Part shown: positions 59,651 to 64,000 of the stretch, piece after piece
How the letters are laid out: each line of letters starts with the position of its first letter
Numbering within the stretch: the stretch's first letter is position 1
Assembly: GCA_905221605.1 (NCBI GenBank)
Contig: CAJNDS010002066.1
Coordinates: 62,001 to 126,000 of the forward strand
Direction of reading: 5' to 3'
DNA from: Symbiodinium natans
Taxonomy: Eukaryota; Sar; Dinophyceae; Suessiales; Symbiodiniaceae
DNA: 64,000 nucleotides
Position numbers and translations under genes: made by a program
The notes under the pieces: model-generated
Seen by the model: the letters and a program-made list of their open reading frames with translations, nothing else
Told to the model about the DNA's origin: nothing
Databases searched by the model: none

Positions 59651-59765
59651 CTACAAGCCGGGGGCTCGGCAGGCGTCACCCCTCAGCCCCATAGCCTTAC
59701 ACCCTGAACCCTAAACCCTCTAGCCTCAAACCCTAAACCCGGAGCCCTGAACCCTAAACCCGGAA

Positions 59766-59816
59766 CCTCGACCTAAGCACCCGCGCGGTTGCCCATCAAA
59801 CCCAGGGTTGGGCTTT
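59766..59816 (-). CDS. candidate small exon
   Basis: Minus frame ESPTLGLMGNRA then GGTGCTTAG, a possible GT donor. Confidence 0.3.
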
Positions 59817-59819
59817 CAG

Positions 59820-60300
59820 GCCTAACCCGAAGCCCTAAATCCTAAATAAACCCTAATAAACCCTACTACGCCCCAATAAACCCTACTAAACCCCCTCAGA
59901 AACCCCACCCCAATAAACCCTAATAAACACTAATAAACCTCAATAAGCCCTAATAAACCCCCAAAAACCCCAAAGAAGCCCTTATCAGCCCCAATTAATC
60001 CGAATAAACCCTAATCAAACCCTAAGACCCAACAAGCCCCAATAAACCCTAAGAAGCCCCAACAAACCCCAAAATGAACCCCAATAAGCCTTAAGCCCCA
60101 ACTAACAAACTTTAAGAAGGCCCAATAAACCCTAAAATAAACCCCAAAAAGCCCTAAACTCTGAACCCTACTAAACCCTAAGAAGCCCCAACAAACTCAA
60201 AAATAAACCCCAATAAGCCCTCAACCCAATAAACCCTACTAAACCCTAAGAAGCCCTAACAATCCCCAAAATGAACCCCAACAAGCCCTAAACCCTAAAC
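59820..60300. repeat. degenerate AATAAACCCT block
   Basis: About 480 bases of CCCTAATAAA, CCCTAAGAAG and related units; no exon seen. Confidence 0.85.
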
Positions 60301-60311
60301 CCTAAACCCCA

Positions 60312-60397
60312 ATAACTCCCAGAAGCCGGTCCGGCCTTGCTCGGAGACGGTCTCCCCTGCACGGTGCGTCAGCTTTGTGTTGATGTCCTGCGGGCTT
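60312..60397 (-). CDS. candidate exon, unknown protein
   Basis: Minus frame SPQDINTKLTHRAGETVSEQ continues GRTGFWEL. CCCTAAA left, TTTAGGG right. Confidence 0.55.
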
Positions 60398-60549
60398 CTA
60401 GGGTTTAGGGTTTAGGGTTTAGGGGTAGACAGCTTAGGGTTTAGAATATTTAGGGTTCAGGCGATTTAGATCTTCGGGTTTTAGGGGTTGTTAGACTTGG
60501 GGAGATTTAGGGCTTCGGTGATTTAGGGGATTGATGGTTCGCTGGTTGG

Positions 60550-60655
60550 AGAACCCTTGTATACCCCTCATATATGCTAGAAAACCCAAGGGCCCATGCT
60601 TCAAAACCCTGAAAAAAAAGTAAGGGGCCATATTCAGGGACCATGCAACTTCCAG
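60550..60655. mobile_element. family 6 element
   Basis: CAAGGGCCCATGCTTCAAAA centre and AGGGACCATGCAACTTCC end. Confidence 0.65.
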
Positions 60656-60689
60656 TAGAGAGGCGTACCTGGACTTCGAGGTTTTTTTG

Positions 60690-61012
60690 GGTTTAGAGGT
60701 CCCTAAACCCTAAACCCTAAACCCTAAACCCTAAACCCTAAACCCTAAACCCTAAACCCTAAACCCTAAACCCTAAACCCTAAACCCTAAACCCTAAACT
60801 AAGGATGTAGGGTTATAGGAGGTTCCTAGGTTTACGTGTCTGAGATTGAAAATCCCATGGCTTCATACAGAGAGAGGGGCCCGGCAAGCTAAGGTTTAGG
60901 GTTTAGGGTTTAGGGTTTAGGGTTTAGGGTTTAGGGTTTAGGGTTTAGGGTTTAGGGTTTAGGGTTTAGGGTTTAGGGTTTAGGGTTTAGGGTTTAGGGT
61001 TTAGGGCAGTTT
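60690..61012. repeat. CCCTAAA and TTTAGGG arrays flanking an exon
   Basis: CCCTAAA (60690-60800) and TTTAGGG (60893-61008) on either side of the exon at 60832-60888. Confidence 0.95.
60832..60888 (-). CDS. candidate small exon
   Basis: CTTAG acceptor then LPGPLSLCMKPWDFQSQTR. TTTAGGG array immediately right. Confidence 0.45.
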   Translation of the reverse strand, partial: LAGPLSLYEAMGFSISDT

Positions 61013-61014
61013 AG

Positions 61015-61092
61015 GGTCGACCATATGCAGCATCTGCGAGAACCCAAGCATCTCCATCTGCAAGTACACCAAGCGTTGTGTAATCCCACTTC
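61015..61092 (-). CDS. candidate exon, unknown protein
   Basis: Minus frame GITQRLVYLQMEMLGFSQML continues HMVDP. Flanked by TTTAGGG left and CCCTAAA right (reverse polarity). Confidence 0.5.
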
Positions 61093-61555
61093 CCAAAACC
61101 CGAAACCTTGGTTCCCTAAACCCTAAACCCTAAACCCTACCCTAAACCCTAAACCCCAAAAAACCCTAAACCCTGAACCCTAAACCTAAACCCTAAACCC
61201 TAGTGTAGCGTAAAGGGGGGTCATGTGCCCCTAAGAGGTTCAAACAAATATTCTCCTAACAGTTAGAGGAAACTCCAGAAGGGTGCCCAAACCCAAGGGT
61301 GCAACATGAGGGGGTTTAGGGTTTAGGGTTTAGGGTTTGGGGTTTAGGGGTCCAAGGTAGAGTCCTATGACATAAAGTCCCTTGAAACTCTGAAAGCCTG
61401 AAATTTCTGGCCGGCTTCAACCCTGAAGCCAAAACATCTGAAACCCTAAACAGGCCCTCCATAAGCTCCCCTAAACCCTAGACAAAGCCTCAAACCTAGA
61501 CCCTAAACCCTAGGCCATGGACCCGAAACCCTAAACCCTAAACCCTGAACCCTTA

Positions 61556-61618
61556 ACCTCCCGAACCGTCCTTGCGCGGGCCCTGCAGCCGGTGCGCCCA
61601 GTTCGATGGAACCCGGGC
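61556..61618 (-). CDS. candidate exon with strong acceptor
   Basis: ACCGCAG acceptor then ARVPSNWAHRLQGPRKDGSG. CCCTAAA left; poly-G and TTTAGGG right. Confidence 0.5.
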
Positions 61619-61677
61619 CTGCGGTTTTATGGTTGTTGCTGTTCTTTTTGGTTTGCGCGGGGGGGGGGGGCGGGGTG

Positions 61678-61775
61678 TCAGGTTTAGGGTTTAGGGTTTA
61701 GGGTTTAGGGTTTAGGGTTTAGGGTTTAGGGTTTAGGGTTTAGGGTTTAGGGTTTTTAGGGTTTAGGGTTTAGGG
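61678..61775. repeat. telomeric array (TTTAGGG)n
   Basis: Adjacent to a poly-G tract. Confidence 0.95.
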
Positions 61776-61794
61776 TGCACGACGGCTTAAGGAT

Positions 61795-61860
61795 GGCGGG
61801 AGGGCTGGGCGTGTTGAAGGCTCAGGGTGCTCGGGATTTGAAAAGGTCAGGGGTTCAGGT
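61795..61860 (-). CDS. candidate exon, tentative
   Basis: Minus frame FQIPSTLSLQHAQPSRHP ending in TAA. Confidence 0.25.
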
Positions 61861-62087
61861 CGTTAACCCTTAGCCTTAAACCCTAAACCCTAAACCCTAA
61901 ACCCGAAACCCTAAACCCTAAACCCTAAACCCTAAACCCTAAACCCTAAACCCTGAACCCAAACCCGAAACCCTAAACCCTGAACCCTAGGGTTGAGGGG
62001 TCAGGTCGTTCACCCTAAGCCCTAAGCCCGAAACACCAACTGGGAGCTGGCGATTGTCCTGTTGACAGGTACTTATACTTGGACGCC

Positions 62088-62158
62088 CTAAACCCTAAAC
62101 CCTAAACCCTAAACCCTAAACCCTAAACCCTAAACCCTAAACCCTAAACCCTAAACCC
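62088..62158. repeat. telomeric array (CCCTAAA)n
   Basis: Ten perfect heptamers abutting a nested element at 62160. Confidence 0.95.
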
Positions 62159-62159
62159 T

Positions 62160-62357
62160 TGTGACTTGGTAAGTAGGGTTCTTGGTAGCCCAATAACCAT
62201 ATTATGACAAAGGGCACCCCTTCTTTGGTTGGTGAATTTATAAGGGAACCTTGAACCAAAAAAAGGTGAAAATGGCACCACTGGGCTACTAAGACTTCGT
62301 AAGTAGGGTTAGGGGATACGAAGTAGACCTACTAAGTCAAAAGAGCTTGCAAGCACT
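62160..62357. mobile_element. family 3 element nested in a family 2 element
   Basis: Family 2 arms (TTGGTAAGTAGGGTT at the left, CTACTAAGTCAAAAGAGCTT at the right) surround a family 3 copy of about 62183-62295 carrying AAAGGGCACCCC and AAGGGAACCTTGAACC. Confidence 0.7.
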
Positions 62358-62603
62358 CTGAGATCTGCCCGCGAACTCTCCCCCAAACCAAACCTAACCC
62401 CTCGTCCAGAAACCCCACCCCTAAGGATTCACCTTCGCCCATACGCGAACCCCCGACCCATAAACCCGCAAACAGCAACCCTAAACCCTAAACCTTAACC
62501 CTAAACCCTACATCCTAAACCCTAAACCCTAAACTCTAAACCCTAAACCCTACATCCTAGACCCTAAACCCTAAACCCTAAACCCTACATCCTAAACCCT
62601 GAA

Positions 62604-62673
62604 CCCCAAGATGCCGTCTCCCACTCGTAGAGGAGGTTGAACTGCGCCGGCAGAGACCTGGGGCTTCGCTCAG
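62604..62673 (-). CDS. candidate exon, unknown protein
   Basis: Minus frame RSPRSLPAQFNLLYEWETAS. CCCTAAA-type left, TTTAGGG right. Confidence 0.5.
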
Positions 62674-62714
62674 CGGTGGGGACCCCCTAAGCACTAAATC
62701 CAGAACCCTACTTT

Positions 62715-62925
62715 ACGGTTTAGGGTTTAGGGTTTAGGGTAAGGGCTTAGGGCTTAGGGCTTAGGGCTTAGGGCTTAGGGTTTAGGGTTTAGGGTTTAGG
62801 GTTTAGGGTTTAGGGTTTAGGGTTTAGGGTTTAGGGTTTAGGGTTTAGGGTTTAGGGTTTAGGGTTTAGGGTTTAGGGTTTAGGGTTTAGGGTTTAGGGT
62901 TTAGGGTTTAGGGTTTAGGGTTCCG
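62715..62925. repeat. TTTAGGG array with TTAGGGC block
   Basis: About 25 heptamers, with a homogenised TTAGGGC block at 62740-62780. Confidence 0.95.
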
Positions 62926-62945
62926 GGTTTAAGGAGTTCGTGGGA

Positions 62946-63053
62946 AGGTGTTTGTGACGTAGTAAGTCTACTTGGTATCCCCTAAACACCCTCTAGTACT
63001 TCCCGCAAACCACCCTGCTAACCATACTTACTAAGTCAAGAGGGCTGCCAAGC
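62946..63053. mobile_element. family 2 inverted-repeat element
   Basis: CTACTTGGTATCCCCTAAAC centre and TACTAAGTCAAGAGGGCTGC right arm. Confidence 0.8.
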
Positions 63054-63185
63054 CAACCCCTAAACCTAAACCGCCTAAACCTTCGAAGCCCTATGCCCTG
63101 TCAAACCTAAAACTTGTAACCCCTTAGTGCTGAGGCCTAAGCCCACCCTTGAAAAGAACACGACACATTACTCTCGCAGGGCACA

Positions 63186-63315
63186 TACTTGGGAGGATCA
63201 TGCTACTCAAAAGCCCAGTTCGTTTTAACTGTACTTACAACCCACTTATCAGCCCCTTTAGTGTCCGAACATGGTTACAAACTGGGTTAGATAGAAGTAC
63301 CATGAACCTCCAAGC
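63186..63315. mobile_element. family 1 element
   Basis: Ends ACTTGGGAGGATCATGCTAC and AGTACCATGAACCTCCAAGC. Confidence 0.8.
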
Positions 63316-63479
63316 ACGGATCCAAAAGCGGTTTGGAGTTCTTAGTCCGAGGATGCCAAGGGAGGACCCCGCCCCCCTCCCACCCCCCCCAACCCCCTGG
63401 AAAGAACAACAGGAACCCTTGGAGCCCGCCCGGGTTTAGGGTTTAGGGCTTAGGGCTTAGGGTTTAGGGTGGAACCTTC

Positions 63480-63480
<1 letters not shown>

Positions 63481-63518
<38 letters not shown>
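63481..63518. repeat. 38-base poly-C tract
   Basis: Longest of many C or G homopolymers (others at 2351, 12127, 19364, 21618, 31559, 40782). Confidence 0.95.
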
Positions 63519-63519
<1 letters not shown>

Positions 63520-63571
63520 TCCCTCCATGGACATCAGTCCTGCATTACCATTGCTATTCAACGACTTCAAC

Positions 63572-63671
63572 GAGCCCACGGGAACTGAGACAGCCACTGG
63601 CAGACGCCGTCCCAGTCTGGATGGTCTGCGAAGTAGAGGTGGAACAGGGCCTGGAGGAGGTCTTCTGCTTC
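63572..63671 (-). CDS. candidate exon with GT donor
   Basis: Minus frame EAEDLLQALFHLYFADHPDW continues DGVCQWLSQFPWA, then GTTGAAG donor. Strong coding look; a 38-base poly-C tract lies 3' in transcript sense. Confidence 0.55.
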
Positions 63672-63831
63672 CCTAAACCCAGGTTTTTTTTGAAAGAAAA
63701 AAAACGCCCACAACCCTAAACCCTACAACCCTGAAACCCTAAACCTTAAACCCTAAACCCTGAGACCCTACAAACCCTAAACCCTAAACCCTCCGTATGT
63801 GGATTCGGGGCTTTGGGTCGAAAAGACTCAA

Positions 63832-63905
63832 GAGCATCCTAGGAACAAAAAGGGTGCCCTTTTTGGCTTCAAGGGGCCTTGTAAGGGAACCCAAGCCCTA
63901 GGAAA
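63832..63905. mobile_element. family 3 element
   Basis: CCTAGGAACAAAAAGGGTGC and GTAAGGGAACCCAAGCCC. Confidence 0.65.
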
Positions 63906-64000
63906 AAGGAATGATGGCCTGCTTTGGGTCTCAGTCGAAACTCAAGGCTTAGGGTTGAAGTTTGAAGGTTTGGGGTTGAGGGCAAGTTGTTTTTTTCTTG

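Noticed and set aside
1-64000. A real chromosome end or subtelomere
   Set aside because: Arrays occur throughout in both orientations, are mostly under 250 bases and alternate with exons of a reconstructable gene; that does not fit a terminal telomere. Assembly chimerism is possible but would not give in-frame exon joins.
1-64000. Dinoflagellate spliced-leader or relict leader sequence
   Set aside because: I looked for the CCGTAGCCATTTTGGCTCAAG core on both strands by eye and did not find it; its absence does not argue against the assignment.

Overview
The window looks like nuclear DNA of a dinoflagellate, probably a Symbiodiniaceae-like or related photosynthetic lineage. The evidence is (i) one gene that can be rebuilt as about 20 tiny exons whose 5' splice sites are a mixture of GA, GC and GT, with AG acceptors; (ii) the families it encodes, an N-terminal ubiquitin-like segment followed by ankyrin repeats, and a Cys-rich RCC1/BLIP-type repeat protein, both typical of dinoflagellate gene sets; (iii) intron-sized inverted-repeat elements (introner-like); and (iv) a huge load of plant/alveolate-type telomere heptamers (TTTAGGG/CCCTAAA) scattered through the interior. 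No rRNA, tRNA, CRISPR, bacterial-type operon or spliced-leader sequence was seen.

Layout. Almost every non-repetitive island of 40-130 bases reads as an open, protein-like frame on the minus strand, so the whole 64 kb seems to be a unidirectional minus-strand array of intron-rich genes. In transcription order: 63.7-56.3 kb, exons of unknown protein(s) ending near a coiled-coil-rich stretch at 57 kb; 54.3-43.9 kb, more unknown exons; 43.9-37.5 kb, a near-complete ubiquitin-like/ankyrin-repeat gene, the best supported in the window; 37.3-28.4 kb, unknown exons; 27.9-27.0 kb, one long RCC1-repeat exon; 26.8-0.9 kb, a long series of unknown exons, including one at 10.1 kb with an FVAP motif resembling a plastid-targeting leader.

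Between the exons lie (a) arrays of TTTAGGG/CCCTAAA and homogenised variants (TTTGGGG, TTAGGGG, TTTTGGGG, CCCTCAA, TTCAGGG and others), (b) copies of at least nine short inverted-repeat element families, several of which coincide with an intron of the rebuilt genes, (c) poly-C/poly-G tracts, and (d) a few minisatellites.

The most striking signal is that telomeric arrays behave like inserted, intron-forming elements. Several are bordered by direct duplications of the flanking unique or exonic sequence (13-20 bp), and one occupies an element whose uninterrupted relative is present elsewhere in the window. Around many exons the arrays have a fixed polarity: in transcript sense introns tend to begin with UUUAGGG and end with CCCUAAA, so intron ends could pair and bring the splice sites together. 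I read this as telomere-repeat introners. Exon boundaries outside the ankyrin gene are approximate and most products could not be recognised.
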